The notes beneath the pieces were generated by a model. That model saw nothing but the letters and a program-made list of their open reading frames with translations. It was not told the DNA's origin and did not search any database. A stretch of 64,000 bases of DNA from positions 41,871,883-41,935,882 of the forward strand of contig NC_087069.1 in assembly GCF_963678635.1 (NCBI RefSeq), written 5' to 3'. Each line of letters begins with the position of its first letter. Positions within the stretch are counted from its first letter, which is position 1. The position numbers and the translations under genes were made by a program. Positions 27,734-37,540 of this stretch are shown in pieces. The stretch is from Symsagittifera roscoffensis. Taxonomy: Eukaryota > Xenacoelomorpha > Acoela > Convolutidae.

Positions 27734-28405
27734 ACAAACGTTCTGTAAATTCAAGTGAAAAAAAAGTTTTTTTTTTCAAACTATAGGAAAACCTCAAACT
27801 TATTATGTTGTGAAAAAAGGAAAATTAAATTCAAAAAAATGTCTTTAAAAATCTATCAACAAAAAAACCCAGTACATTTTATAGGATCTCGAGCACAGTT
27901 CTACTGGTCGTGTTCGAAACTTAAAAAACATATTTTTTTAACTTTTTTTTCATTTTTAGCTTGAATTGTTCGTTCTCATTTTAAATTCAAGTGAATGTGG
28001 TTTGAAGTTTTTAGGAGCTATCTGATACCTTATTAGGACAAGCGTAGAAATTAAAAAACAATTATAGCCCAATCAATGAGAGTAGACATTTAAAAAGCTG
28101 TGATTTTTTGAGAAAATCTGATTTTTGTGTAAATCTTTAAAAAAAATTGGGAAAATTTTTTTTGTCTCCAAATCCATTGAAACTACCCTCAAACAATTTG
28201 CCATGAATTTCTGAGCAGGGTTAAGGGTCATATTCATTTTACGAAAAAAACATAAATTTTCATTTCACATTTTTTTTAGCAAAAAATTGTCCGTTTTACA
28301 CCCAAAACATGTATATAAATGTAATAAAAAACAGAATTATGGCTTAAAACACTCTCTGTTACTTTGCGTAAGACCTGCCTAACCCCACCGGGCACAAATT
28401 ATAAT

Positions 28406-28587
28406 GAGAGAGAGAGTGCAGAGAGTGTTTGATAAAAAAAGCCAAATAAATATGGTTGGACTACCAACAAGAAAATGTTGGACCCTTCCATATTTATCTT
28501 TCTTTTGAAAAGAAAGCAATATCCTGAAAAGGATATTCCAAATGGGGTTCACTACTGAGCAAGTGTATTTATCTCTCTCTCTCTCTC
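28406..28587. other. Cluster of strong hairpins between GA-rich and TC-rich arms
   Basis: Outer arms: GAGAGAGAGAG from 28,406 and TCTCTCTCTCTCTCTC at 28,572-28,587. Inside are three stems. The first is ATAAATATGG (28,446-28,455) with CCATATTTAT (28,488-28,497), enclosing CCAACA (28,464-28,469) with TGTTGG (28,476-28,481). The second is a near-perfect palindrome at 28,498-28,516 (CTTTCTTTT-G-AAAAGAAAG). The third is AATATCC/GGATATT (28,518-28,537) with a TGAAAA loop. It could be a structured RNA or a cruciform-forming DNA site. Confidence 0.7.
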
Positions 28588-28837
28588 ATTCTTTCTCAAA
28601 CAACAATTTTAGCGAAAAGTTATTCTCGATATATGATTTTTTTCAAGTTTTTCTCTAACATTTTGCTGAAAACTTTACGGGGCAAAATTTAATTGATCTA
28701 TTAAGCAAAATAAAAACTGAGACAAAAAATATACAAACAGTAATGTTAAAACAGCTTAAAAATCAAATCAAACAAAAATGAAAATATAAAACCTTGGAAT
28801 AATATTTGAAACAAAGGAAAGTTTTTTGTTTAAGTTA

Positions 28838-29481
28838 TTAGAACTCTCGAAACTGAAGTTTTCTCTTTTTTGGCGCATAGCAAGCTGCCTTTGGAGGGGT
28901 GCCTTGAATGAGATCTTGGGTCACTAGATCAATTGTCTCCGCACTCGATGAAACCCGAGCATTCGAATAGGAAGTTGATTGTTCTGGAGTTGAAACTGCT
29001 CCCCTAACAAACGACTCGGGAGACATTGCTGTCGGAATATCCCAGTACGCTTCGCGCTCTGCATAATCACGAATACATCCCTCCTGATTTTCATACAACG
29101 GCATTGACTCGTAGTCATACGCGAAGAGATTTTTCTTGGAGACTGCTCGAGCCAGGACGTGTCTTTTATCTCCGTCTTTTCTAATGCCGGATAGCTCTCG
29201 TGAATCGTGCAACTCTCGTACATTCGTTTTCGATTCTGTCGAATTAGATCGATGTGATCAAGGAAGTAGTTCGGTAGCATGATATGACTTTTTGTAGTCC
29301 ATTCCTCGTTTTGATTCCCGTCGTTTTTTCGATGAGCCAAGTCATTGAACGGACTTGCTGTAGACAGAGAGACTCTCTCTTTCTGTTGATGGATGACTGC
29401 AATCGACTCTCTCGTGTATGTTTGGTAGATAGTTGTTCTTTCTCGATCAGACACTGAGATTATTTGTAAAGGACTAGTCAT
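28838..29481 (-). pseudogene. Unrecognised minus-strand gene in the internal segment, frame changes midway
   Basis: Two overlapping frames look coding in succession. The first is 29,481 to about 29,215, starting MTSPLQIISVSDRER. The second runs from about 29,212 to the stop at 28,838, with DYESMPLYENQEGCIRDY and the basic end KKRKLQFREF. Beyond the crossover the first frame changes to an Arg/Gln-rich, unnatural composition, so a frameshift near 29,215 is likely. The second part is Ser/Thr- and acid-rich with a basic C-terminus resembling a nuclear-localisation stretch (APKKRKLQ). I do not recognise the protein. It lies inside the 91-bp inverted repeats, opposite in orientation to the + strand gene at 30.1-31.1 kb. 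Confidence 0.5.
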
Positions 29482-30108
29482 GACTTGAAGATGTTCAAAG
29501 TTTTGTTAAAATAAAATGACTGAACTACCGAAATGAAATTGAGAGAATGAAAAGTATGAAAAGTTCATATATGAGAATGAGATCAGGAAAGGGGTGGCAT
29601 GGTTCAATTAGGTCAAAGCTAATAACTTTTTAGGCGAGGCTATCAAATTTTTTTCATTCTTTTACGCATGACGCCTGAATTCATGTTAAGAATGAATGTG
29701 AAAACCCGATTTTTTAGATTTATGTGATAGCTTTATTATAGTGGCTACGGGCGAAAGCACTCAAGTTCAAGTTTTCATGATAGTTTGCCAGACATTCTTT
29801 GTCATGCTGTTAAAAAATCGTTACCATGATTCATAGCAGTCATTAAATTAACCGTCACAATAAAAAACACTAGAAGATTTTTAGAGTATAGCCGGGGGAA
29901 AAAGTAACTAAATACCCAAATAAAAAGTGGTTGATCGTTAAAGAAATTATATCCTTGGTGATTAAGTTTTATCAATATGGCTTAAGGTGCTCGTAAAAGT
30001 TATCACCCAAATTTATACTTTGGGAGCGCATGATCTGTCTCGTATACTGTGATCAGCCATTCTTCAACGTTCCACACTAAAAACCAGTTGGTTGTTATTC
30101 ATTTATAA

Positions 30109-31072
30109 TGTAGGCTTCTCATGGAACGGATGTTGACTATTTCGATGATTTTAGGGATATATCTTCGATTGATAAACGTTTAGTTAGAGTCGGTGCAAAA
30201 ACATTCGCACAGACCGGTACCTACATAACTAACAAATTGTACAAAAAAGACGAAGTGAATTTGAGTCCTTGACGGACAATTATACAAAAATCAAAAGATT
30301 GACGAAAGCAAAAAATTGCGACGTGACTGAAAAACTTCGAAAAAAAAGCGAAACAAATCTAAAAAAATCTTCATGCTCTGAAAAGGAATGCGAATGTGAA
30401 AACGATGATAACTGTCGGGTTGTGTAACATTATTAACTCGTTATTCTATTGAAACTTCAAAGCAATGGTTGAAGCAATGTATGAGCAATCCCCTGATTAT
30501 TTCAAACAGTTCCGTAAAAATTACAAATTTTTCATCCTGATTGATGAACCCAACTTCTCAGGCTTCGCTTCAAAAGCAAATTTTGCAATATCCTCCCATT
30601 CGAATAAATTGGATTTTTCCAATCATTCGATTGACAACTAAAAACATTATCATGTGCTGGTCGAATTCACAAAAGAGTCTACCGATTTACTAAACAAGAT
30701 GACTTCAAAAGCCTTCGTTGTCCCTTGTCTTCTCTCTACATTCAAATATTTAATTTTGGGTTGCTCCAACTATCAATATTCTGGCCCTCTGATGGAAAAA
30801 CTGAAAATAGCTGTGAATTATAACTCCATCAACAACCTAGATGTTAGTGGTGTTCCAGTTCGCAGACGATTGCCTCAAGTTTGCTTCGGCTCGCAGACTA
30901 AATCTGTTCAAACTCAAACTGGCATGATTAGTAACGTAACAATTGAACGCTTTACTAATATTTTAAATGGTGAAAATGCTGCTGAGTTTTCTAGAATAAT
31001 TCACATAATTCTAAGTGGGTATGGTTGTATGGAAATTGTTTGTGAAACACTTTGTGAAACACTTTGTTTGTG
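30109..31072 (+). pseudogene. Unrecognised + strand gene in the internal segment, broken, with a His-Tyr-His motif
   Basis: The only gene-like + strand sequence in the Polinton. Coding-looking pieces are 30,112-30,269 (DVDYFDDFRDISSIDKRLV..., ending in a stop), a shifted Lys/Cys-rich piece to about 30,428, and a frame from the ATG at 30,465 to the stop at 31,070-31,072. This last frame has a single in-frame TAA at 30,639-30,641. Directly after that stop comes KHYHVLVEF. His-x-His within a hydrophobic strand is the HUH signature of rolling-circle or rolling-hairpin nickases (parvovirus NS1 and related), and the preceding FFILIDEP could be the upstream strand. I see no convincing downstream Tyr motif or helicase, so the HUH idea is weak. 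It could instead be an ordinary Polinton accessory gene. Confidence 0.4.
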
Positions 31073-31170
31073 AAATTTATCATGGAGAAGAAATTCAAGT
31101 TTTAAATATTGGTTTGCTTTCGCTCTCTTGTATATCAAAAAAAAATTACTACACAAGCGGTAGGCGTTCC

Positions 31171-31261
31171 CGAGGAGCGTAGCGACGAGCAACGCCGGGT
31201 TAGCTATTGTCCGCTAAACCAAATGACCATGCCTTAATATTTCGAAGGACTTGATATGAAA
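31171..31261. repeat. Right 91-bp inverted repeat bounding the internal 3.6-kb segment
   Basis: Inverse of 27,643-27,733: cgaggagcgtagcgacgagc, aacgccgggttagctattg, ccatgccttaatatttcgaa and ggacttgatatgaaa. A weaker match extends about 15 bp outward. No clean target duplication is visible. Confidence 0.88.
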
Positions 31262-31364
31262 CTTTTCGTGGTTAACTTAAACTTGTAGAAAAAGAAAATC
31301 TGTTGATAAGAATGAATTTTAAAAAATGAGTTTATTAATTTTACAAAAACATCAATAAAGTAGT

Positions 31365-31799
31365 TTAGAATAGCATATGTTTAGCAAATCTTATCAAATC
31401 ATGATCATTAAGTTTGAAACCTATTGGAAATCTATTTGTAATTATAACATGAGCAACATAAATACAAAGTCCGCATAACACTGAATCAGCTGATTGTATT
31501 GGTTTTTTCATCAGTAGTTGATTTGCCTCGTGAATTGTACGTCGCATATTCTTGTACACGAGGGGATAATCATATAATCTTTTACCTATAGGATCTGCAA
31601 AGAATATCTGTCCTCCAGCTTGAGCAAAAAGCAACCAGTGGGTTCCAGGTTGATCCGAGGGTGACGCATTCATAATCATGAACGTATTATCGTTTTTCAG
31701 TTTTGGAGAGCATGGAAAATCTGCCGGAAAAATACCTCTAAAGCGATAATTCAAATGTTTACAACGGTTAACAAGTTCCATTATTTGACGATTATCCAT
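31365..31799 (-). CDS. Polinton adenain-like cysteine protease (144 aa, intact)
   Basis: A maturation protease of the adenovirus protease (C5) type that would cleave capsid precursors during particle assembly. The catalytic residues are in the order and spacing of the family: His54 (GTHWLLF), Asp69 (FFADPIG), Gln102 and Cys109 (QSADSVLCGLC), with Gln and Cys seven residues apart as in adenain. It is somewhat shorter than adenain (about 200 aa) but typical of Polintons. The ATG at 31,797-31,799 starts just beyond the capsid gene's stop (31,812), so the two genes are arranged head to tail on the minus strand. It is unbroken, unlike its neighbours. Confidence 0.9.
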   Translation of the reverse strand: MDNRQIMELVNRCKHLNYRFRGIFPADFPCSPKLKNDNTFMIMNASPSDQPGTHWLLFAQAGGQIFFADPIGKRLYDYPLVYKNMRRTIHEANQLLMKKPIQSADSVLCGLCIYVAHVIITNRFPIGFKLNDHDLIRFAKHMLF

Positions 31800-31811
31800 G
31801 TCTAGCTTAGG

Positions 31812-33137
31812 TCATAAGAGTGTTTTTGGTAATTTTTCTATCTGAAGCACATAAACTATCGATGCACGCTCTCCCGTAAATAATAACTCGACGGTATTAG
31901 CGAGACCTGCGTCAAATTTGAGTTCCACTGAAATAGTGCACAGACCGGTACCTACATAATTGGTCAATTCAGGATGAAGGAAATCGTGTGAAGCCTCCTG
32001 AGTAGACGTGAGATCAAAAGCCATAATATAATGATTATCATAGTTAGCGAGACTGATTCCATGACTAGTGTTCAAAACAAAATCAAGAGCCTCAAGCGTA
32101 ATGTAATAAATTATTTTATTGCCTGACGTTGAGATGGGAGTTCCGGCAATGGGTAGGCCGCTTCTGTACACAATGATCTCATTCAACCCAAACTTCTGGT
32201 AATGAAAAGGGTTTGTCCTATTAGTACCCAAATGTGCTTCGTTTATACTCATTGCTAGTATCATTCTTCGAACAGGTTCTTTTGCGAAAACATCCTCTTG
32301 TCATCAGCTTTGTACTCCTGTAGTTGCGAGAAACGTTTTTGGTACTACTTCGATGTAATTGTAAATTGCCGGGTTCTTGGTTCTTCAACAAAGTTTTTTC
32401 TTTTGATGAGAGAACATAGTCAGTCACAGTCATCGTTCTGACATAAGCTTCGATTATTTGAACCTTGCAGTGTTTAGCTGCATCTTCAGGTATGACAACA
32501 AAATCGTTAGGAGAACGTCTAAGAGACAATCTGATTGTTACACCGCTAAGTAGGTGCTTGTCACACGATAAGAAGTCGCAAGCAATTTTACCAAATAGCT
32601 TCAGCTCGTTCCAGGCCGCAACGAGACCTTTACGCTCCGTAGCATCCTCAGCTCTCCTTCCATTACCGTCAATAGCTGATGGGTTTTCTTCATAATAATA
32701 ACCTTGAAAGCCAACCATGTCTTCTTGGCATCATTAACGTATGAAAACTCGGTCTCAAAGCTTTTATGGGCAAAATTAGCGTTGGTAGTTGATATTATCT
32801 CACCCTTCAGCGACAGTGTACACTCAGAAAATAATGAAGATAAAGGATTGTTAACAAAATGCGGTGTATCTCTATTTGCTGCTTCTGTAGCATGTGTTCG
32901 AAGCACGGTTCTATTGTTTCGAACAATTCGTGCAACTATTTCCAAACGAGTACGTTGAAGATCGATGAAATTATTTCTGTCGCCAAGTTTTTCAAACTCG
33001 AGCATAGGACCATCAGGAGAGTAGGAAGGTCCGATTTTTTGGTTGAATGCGTTTTCAAAAGTGACAAGTAAAGGCGGTTTTTCAAATAAGTCCAGCGTGC
33101 TGTGAGTTGTTCCACTCGGGATTAAATTCGAAATCAT
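31812..33137 (-). pseudogene. Polinton major capsid protein (double jelly-roll type), split over three frames
   Basis: Three overlapping minus-strand pieces: 33,137-32,601, 32,718-32,221 and 32,264-31,812. The first has the N-terminal pattern of the Polinton major capsid family, also represented by the C. elegans transposon-derived protein F54H12.2: DLFEKPPLLVTFENAF, then a beta-rich section with FIDLQRTRLEIVARI and LFSECTLSLKGEIIST. The last has the C-terminal jelly-roll strands ending in CTISVELKFDAGLANTVELL. Family members form the icosahedral shell. Frame changes near 32,640-32,700 and 32,240 break it; I see no intron signals there, so frameshifts are more likely. Total length (about 440 codons) fits the family. 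It is followed by the protease gene. Confidence 0.82.
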
Positions 33138-33248
33138 TTTTAACCCTTGTAAAGAAATCGGAGCGACTTCTCTGTGCAGTTCGTTTTGTGGGAATGACGC
33201 GTCTTGTTTTTCGTTTCACCACCGTTGTTCTTTTTTTAGATGACTTTT

Positions 33249-33491
33249 TTAAGATCTACTTCCTCCTCCTACTTGCTTTCTGATGGTTTTTCTGATCGTG
33301 CTTTTGAGTTCCTGCTTCGGGCTTTTTCTTTTTGTTGCAATTTCTGTCAGTTCTGGAGCTGCCTGAAGAAGTAGTTCTTTTCCGATCTTTTTTGCTACTG
33401 GTATCACAAACTTTCGAGCCAATGGAAGTGCCACTCTTCTTATTCCTAAGGCTAATGCACCGAAGCCACTGCCTCGTTGTCTATAATGCAC
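33249..33491 (-). CDS. Small basic, hydrophobic Polinton protein (80 aa)
   Basis: A short intact ORF between the capsid gene and the putative minor virion gene. It has a Gly-rich start (RQRGSGFGALALGIRR), an amphipathic or hydrophobic central helix (RKFVIPVAKKIGKELLLQAA) and a Lys/Arg-rich end (KRKSPKQELKSTIRKTIRKQ). Small GSG-containing basic proteins at this position recur in Polintons. By composition it could be a DNA-condensing core protein or a membrane-active minor capsid protein of the adenovirus pVI/pX kind. That is inference from position and charge only. Confidence 0.55.
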   Translation of the reverse strand: MHYRQRGSGFGALALGIRRVALPLARKFVIPVAKKIGKELLLQAAPELTEIATKRKSPKQELKSTIRKTIRKQVGGGSRS

Positions 33492-33631
33492 CCGAGAAAT
33501 GTGGTAGGTTTGCTTGGTTGTGGTAATATGAATCCGTATTGATCAATCGCTAAACTTTTGAAATTTCAAAGTCAGAACAACTTTTCCCCCTCCAGCGAAA
33601 GGAACAAGTCCTCCAGTTTCTGTGCGCAAGT

Positions 33632-34354
33632 TCACAGAAATATTAGAGATATTGTTGGCCAAAGTTTTTTGAAATCCAAATAACTAAACACTTTACGATG
33701 ATTCGGTTCAATTGTACATGCGTAACCTTTTTTCACTCGACGATTTGTATCAATGACTCGTAAAAGGGGTGCTTTTGTGTCTCCTACTATTTGATAATGA
33801 ATTATGTCCAGGTAAATAAACATAAGCTGAGTACCAGCACATACATCAACAGGATAGTCAGCAACAAGATCTTGGGTAGTGAATGTGCTATGTTTCGAGC
33901 TTCCTTGTTTGTAACCTATATGATAACCAGTTCCATCTCTGACGCCTTTGAATCCAAGTAGACTAGGAATTTGCGGGCTTGAAAATGTTATACCTTCCCA
34001 ATAATGCAGCCACAATGAAAGATGTTTGGTTATTGGATCTATTACGTAATCCAATTTCTCTAATTCTGTTTTTCGACGAATCTCATCCAGTATTTGTTCA
34101 ATGCTCGTATACCCTCCTTTTGTTAGTTTCGCTGTTTCTCCAAGGTAAGGCCTGGAGATCTTGTCTTTCTCAACTTTCATGCTTGCTATAACCCGATCCT
34201 TTTTGTGGTACACAATGTTGTTGTCAGTTACGTTGTTTATCTGAGTGGGGAAGGTAATTTCTGTAATTGCTACTTGCCATTCACCTTGCACATTTATTCC
34301 TTCACTCAGTAGATTTTTAAAGTTTGCCAGAGTGTTATCTTTAAAAACGTTCAT
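33632..34354 (-). CDS. Putative Polinton minor virion protein (240 aa)
   Basis: An intact minus-strand ORF. The N-terminal part has the pattern of a widespread Polinton protein encoded beside the capsid gene: DNTLANFKNLLSEGINV, then GEWQVAITEITFPTQINNV. The middle is rich in beta-strand-like segments (KHLSLWLHYWEGITFSS, VCAGTQLMFIYLDII). Polintons usually encode a penton-like single jelly-roll minor capsid protein beside the major capsid gene, and this is the best candidate here. The C-terminus after about residue 225 may be altered, since the family usually ends in further beta-strand sequence and a frame change near 33,660 is possible. Confidence 0.55.
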   Translation of the reverse strand: MNVFKDNTLANFKNLLSEGINVQGEWQVAITEITFPTQINNVTDNNIVYHKKDRVIASMKVEKDKISRPYLGETAKLTKGGYTSIEQILDEIRRKTELEKLDYVIDPITKHLSLWLHYWEGITFSSPQIPSLLGFKGVRDGTGYHIGYKQGSSKHSTFTTQDLVADYPVDVCAGTQLMFIYLDIIHYQIVGDTKAPLLRVIDTNRRVKKGYACTIEPNHRKVFSYLDFKKLWPTISLIFL

Positions 34355-34439
34355 TGCTGTAGATGAAAACTAGGGTAATTGTGAAGGAAGGGGGATCGTT
34401 GTGGGTGAAAAGGCTGGAAGTGCCCGCAGTCTTGATTGC

Positions 34440-35420
34440 TTACGATTTCTCCTTCTCCAGAACGCGAATTAGTTCAGACTCGTAAAATTTTCCCTCAATC
34501 GGTTCTCTGTTAGAATCAATCAAATTGTTTGTTGGGGGATTTCGTGTTGGTATTTCAAAAACTTCAAACACTTCATCGGTGAACGATTGTTCGTAACCCT
34601 TGCGAAAAGGTATGTCTACTTTGGCAAGTCTAACATAATCACCAACATAAAACTTTGGACGTCGAACTAATTTCAATGACTGTTCTGCTCTCAATGAAAT
34701 CAGGCGAGGAACGTTCATTTTTAGTTACTTTGTTTGGTGCAAGATTTGTGACACGATTTGTTGTCGAATTAATTGCATTGACAAAATCTTGCAATTTGTC
34801 AATGTATGAGTAAGTCCATTTATCCTCCAAGTACTTATAAATAAGGTTTTTCAAGGAACGGATATTTCTCTCAGCGAATGCAGACTTTTTCTTGCTCTCT
34901 GTGCTATATGTTTTTATGCCTTTCTTTTTACATAATGCTTCGAAGGACCCTTTAAACTCTGTGCCCTTGTCCACCCATACTTTTTTCGGTTGTTTTGTCG
35001 TTATCATTAGTTTGAACGCTTCTGCTATTGTAGTAGCATACTTTATTTTCAAGGGTTGCACTGTGAGATAGCGGCACATGCAGTCAGCTGAAACAAGCAG
35101 ATACTTAACATCATGGTTGTACTGGGCAAGTTTATCAACAAAGGCCAGATCTAATGACCAGATTTCGTCGATATCGTAAACTATGACCTTGAGTCGCGGC
35201 GTTTTCGGATCACAGTTCGATGTTTCGTGTAAGCAGGTTCAGTATGAGGGAAATGTTTAACTTTATTTTGCGACAAATTGGTTGCTTTTATCAAGTTGTT
35301 CACACTACCAAATAACGCGGGACCTTTGTCACTGTATTTTGTTTTCAACAATTTTTCTTCAATCTTGGTAATTTTCCCATTGTTTTGTTTTCGCCTTCGT
35401 CTTTTCTGACGTTGGAGAAT
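34440..35420 (-). pseudogene. Polinton retrovirus-type integrase (c-integrase), broken
   Basis: The integrase that would join element ends to target DNA, making the 6-bp duplication. Pieces in order on the minus strand: an N-terminal helical region (YSDKGPALFGSVNNLIKATN, about 35,350-35,290; AYTKHRTVIRKRRDSRS, ending 35,181); the catalytic core, with the first Asp in the SLDLAFVDK region near 35,150, the second in KKVWVDKGTEFKGS (near 34,970) and the Glu in SAFAERNIRSLKN (near 34,860); and a C-terminal SH3-like domain (KFYVGDYVRLAKVDIPFRKGY, 34,640-34,590; FYESELIRV at the end). The frame changes near 35,190 and again near 34,700, so the gene is dead. The DDE spacing is normal. It lacks an HHCC zinc finger, as usual in Polintons. 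Confidence 0.85.
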
Positions 35421-36246
35421 CTGAATCGTTATAGGGCGTTCCGTACGAGTCAGAGCCTTCTTCTGACTCTTTTTCACGTTTTTGTTTTCGGGTTTTTCTA
35501 TTGTCGCTAAGGCTTTTTCTTTTTTGTTTTTTACTTCTCTTAAGGTTTGGACTACTTCTTCCCTGCCAAGCGGGGGATGTTGCGCGTGTTCTTGAGGGCC
35601 CGGGTTCTCGTTTCTCTTGAGCGTTAAAAGACGCTGACTGAACCGCGTGTTTGTCATTTCGATTTATTACCAGCTTTTCATTCAAGTTGAGAGCAGTTAA
35701 AATGATAATGAACGCCGGGTTATGTAGTTTTTTTGTTGGTTGTTGTATGTCGTCTAAAAATATTGCAGCTTTAAATCGTTTTGGTACTTTATTCACATAT
35801 ATCACCTCATTGTCATGGTTTATGGTTACTCTTTCTGATTTTTTTATGATTTCAAGTATGGTTTTTCCTCTAATATATTTTTTTCCCTCTAAAACCTGTA
35901 ACTGTCCCAAATTACTTTCGGTCTGACATTCGTTTTTCTCTTCTAATATTTCATCTTTATCACGTTCGACCTTTACTTCTTCATCGTCCGTTAACAGTTC
36001 AAGCTGTTCTTGTTGGGGCTCAGCAGCATTTTCCGTAAATGTTCCCTTCGTTGCAGTAGTCTTACTAGTTTGAGGAGGTAATTGGGGTCTAAGCCGGTTA
36101 AGGTAGGATAGTTGAGCGTTTTTATCTTTAATAGCATTATTGTGAAGAACACGTGCAGCATGTGGCTGCTCTTTTATATATAAGTGTTTCGGAATTAGAA
36201 CGAATTCTTCAGCAGTCATGATTAAGTTGTGAGGTACTTGTAACAA
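35359..36246 (-). CDS. Polinton accessory protein, 295 aa, function unknown
   Basis: An intact ORF just upstream of the integrase. The N-terminal EEFVLIPKHLYI and the middle block LEIIKKSERVTINHDNEVIY plus KLHNPAFIIILTALNLNEKL are features I associate with an uncharacterised protein common in Polintons. The C-terminal third is Lys/Arg/Ser-rich low complexity and probably disordered. The stop region overlaps the integrase N-terminal frame, so the boundary between the two genes is unclear, and a frameshift may have fused or truncated them. No catalytic motif is visible. Confidence 0.5.
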   Translation of the reverse strand: MLQVPHNLIMTAEEFVLIPKHLYIKEQPHAARVLHNNAIKDKNAQLSYLNRLRPQLPPQTSKTTATKGTFTENAAEPQQEQLELLTDDEEVKVERDKDEILEEKNECQTESNLGQLQVLEGKKYIRGKTILEIIKKSERVTINHDNEVIYVNKVPKRFKAAIFLDDIQQPTKKLHNPAFIIILTALNLNEKLVINRNDKHAVQSASFNAQEKREPGPSRTRATSPAWQGRSSPNLKRSKKQKRKSLSDNRKTRKQKREKESEEGSDSYGTPYNDSDSPTSEKTKAKTKQWENYQD

Positions 36247-36527
36247 AAATAAAGTATTTGCCGCACTAAATGAAAACCTTCTTTACTCAGTATAAGCGCA
36301 CGTTTTTTGACAACACTAGTTTTTGGAGTGATTAAGTATTTGTATGCTGTCTCAAATTGTTCGATATTTGCGATTTTAACGGGTACGTTTCCATTGACTA
36401 CATTGAGCAAACATTCACAAATCAGTGTTATGATCTCGCGATTGGAAGTTTTTCTAATTAATCGTCTTAATTGGTCAGGTTTCAGTTGTTCCATATGCCG
36501 CAGAGTAGATACGTTTTTCTTTTTCAT
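36222..36527 (-). CDS. Small conserved Polinton protein (about 101 aa), function unknown
   Basis: An intact ORF overlapping the end of the ATPase and the start of the next gene by a few dozen bases. It has the pattern of a short helical protein common in Polintons: LRRLIRKTSNREIITLICEC, then LLNVVNGNVPVK and KKRALILSKEGFHLVRQIL. In other Polintons this protein ends in a Gly/Phe-rich tail near the capsid or ATPase genes. Its role is not known. The crowded layout indicates co-transcription or closely spaced promoters. Confidence 0.55.
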   Translation of the reverse strand: MKKKNVSTLRHMEQLKPDQLRRLIRKTSNREIITLICECLLNVVNGNVPVKIANIEQFETAYKYLITPKTSVVKKRALILSKEGFHLVRQILYFCYKYLTT

Positions 36528-37245
36528 TTGTGATTGGAGTAGTTTCTGCTTTAGATAAGGGTAAATAAAAAACTGTTGGCCCAGGCCGTATGATATTTGA
36601 ACAATATCTCAAACAATCTGATGTGCGGGGGTCCAAGTCGATTAGAAGATGTCCAAAAGAGTCTCGGGTAGCTAATTCGTAACAGCTTCTCAAAAATTTT
36701 GATACATTCAATTGTCTTCCTAAAAGATCTAGTTGCTGAACGTCACGAGGCGATTTGAACAGAATGATGTGTGAAGTATTCAAATCAATCGTACGCGACC
36801 ATCGACTTTGTTGAAACAACTTATGCTTAACATATATTACATCTATCCCTCTATGTCTACCTGCTGTCGCTAATCTAACAAACTCCTTGTCATTATAGAG
36901 GTCTTCACATGAATCATCGAAAACTAGAAGAACATTTTCTAAATTTCAAGATTCGAATCCGTTGAATTTCATGAACTTCACATTTACTTCGTGAGAAGAC
37001 ACTTTTTCTGAGAATGCAGGTTGTATCTTTTTGTAAAGATTTAGAACGGTTCCAAATTTAGGGTAAAAAGTATTTCCCATCAAAATTTTGAAAATTAACT
37101 CAGTTTTCCCGGATCCTGAGGGTCCCACTATCGCCATGAAAACTCTTGTCGAAGTATCACTCCTTTTATTCATATCCTCGGATTTGGTAATACATAACCA
37201 ACCAATCCGGATTAAATCGGAAACCAAACTGAAGTTTCTTCGCAA
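36475..37245 (-). pseudogene. Polinton genome-packaging ATPase (FtsK/HerA type), broken
   Basis: A virus-type ATPase that would drive DNA into capsids. The first piece (37,245-36,946) has Walker A, MAIVGPSGSGKTELIFKIL (near 37,140-37,084). Walker B (LLVFDDSCEDLYND) lies near 36,890-36,930 in a different frame, beyond a stop near 36,946. The second long piece (36,819-36,475) has the family's C-terminal half: HIILFKSPRDVQQLDLLGRQ and FGHLLIDLDPRTSDCLRY. The stop and frame change near 36,820-36,946 break the gene. Homology to A32-like packaging ATPases is by motif and by the conserved sensor-like SPRD segment. Confidence 0.82.
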
Positions 37246-37540
37246 CTTAATTTAGTGACAGAAAGTTTGAGAATGCAGAAAGTTAATAAAATTAGAATTA
37301 CTACCATTTGCGCAACAAAAACTACTTCAGACCTTGGCAAAGTTACATTGTTACAAAACTTCCATGATTATTTTTCACTGTTTGTCTCGTTATAAACAAA
37401 CTCTGTTGCTAATGTCGCGTCAGGTTCATCTACTGCAGTTGCTGTGTCTGACATTTGAGATCTGATTTTTTCTACAGACTGTGTTAGACTTTTTCTCACT
37501 GTAAATGAAGCTTGTAAAAAAACAATAAATTGAATTAGTA
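37246..37540. other. Polinton spacer, no gene seen
   Basis: About 300 bp between the ATPase start and the next ORF remnants. It includes short Ser/Thr-rich reading frames only. Confidence 0.4.

Noticed and set aside
28406-28587. Hammerhead ribozyme in the hairpin cluster
   Set aside because: No CUGANGA plus GAAA core on either strand.
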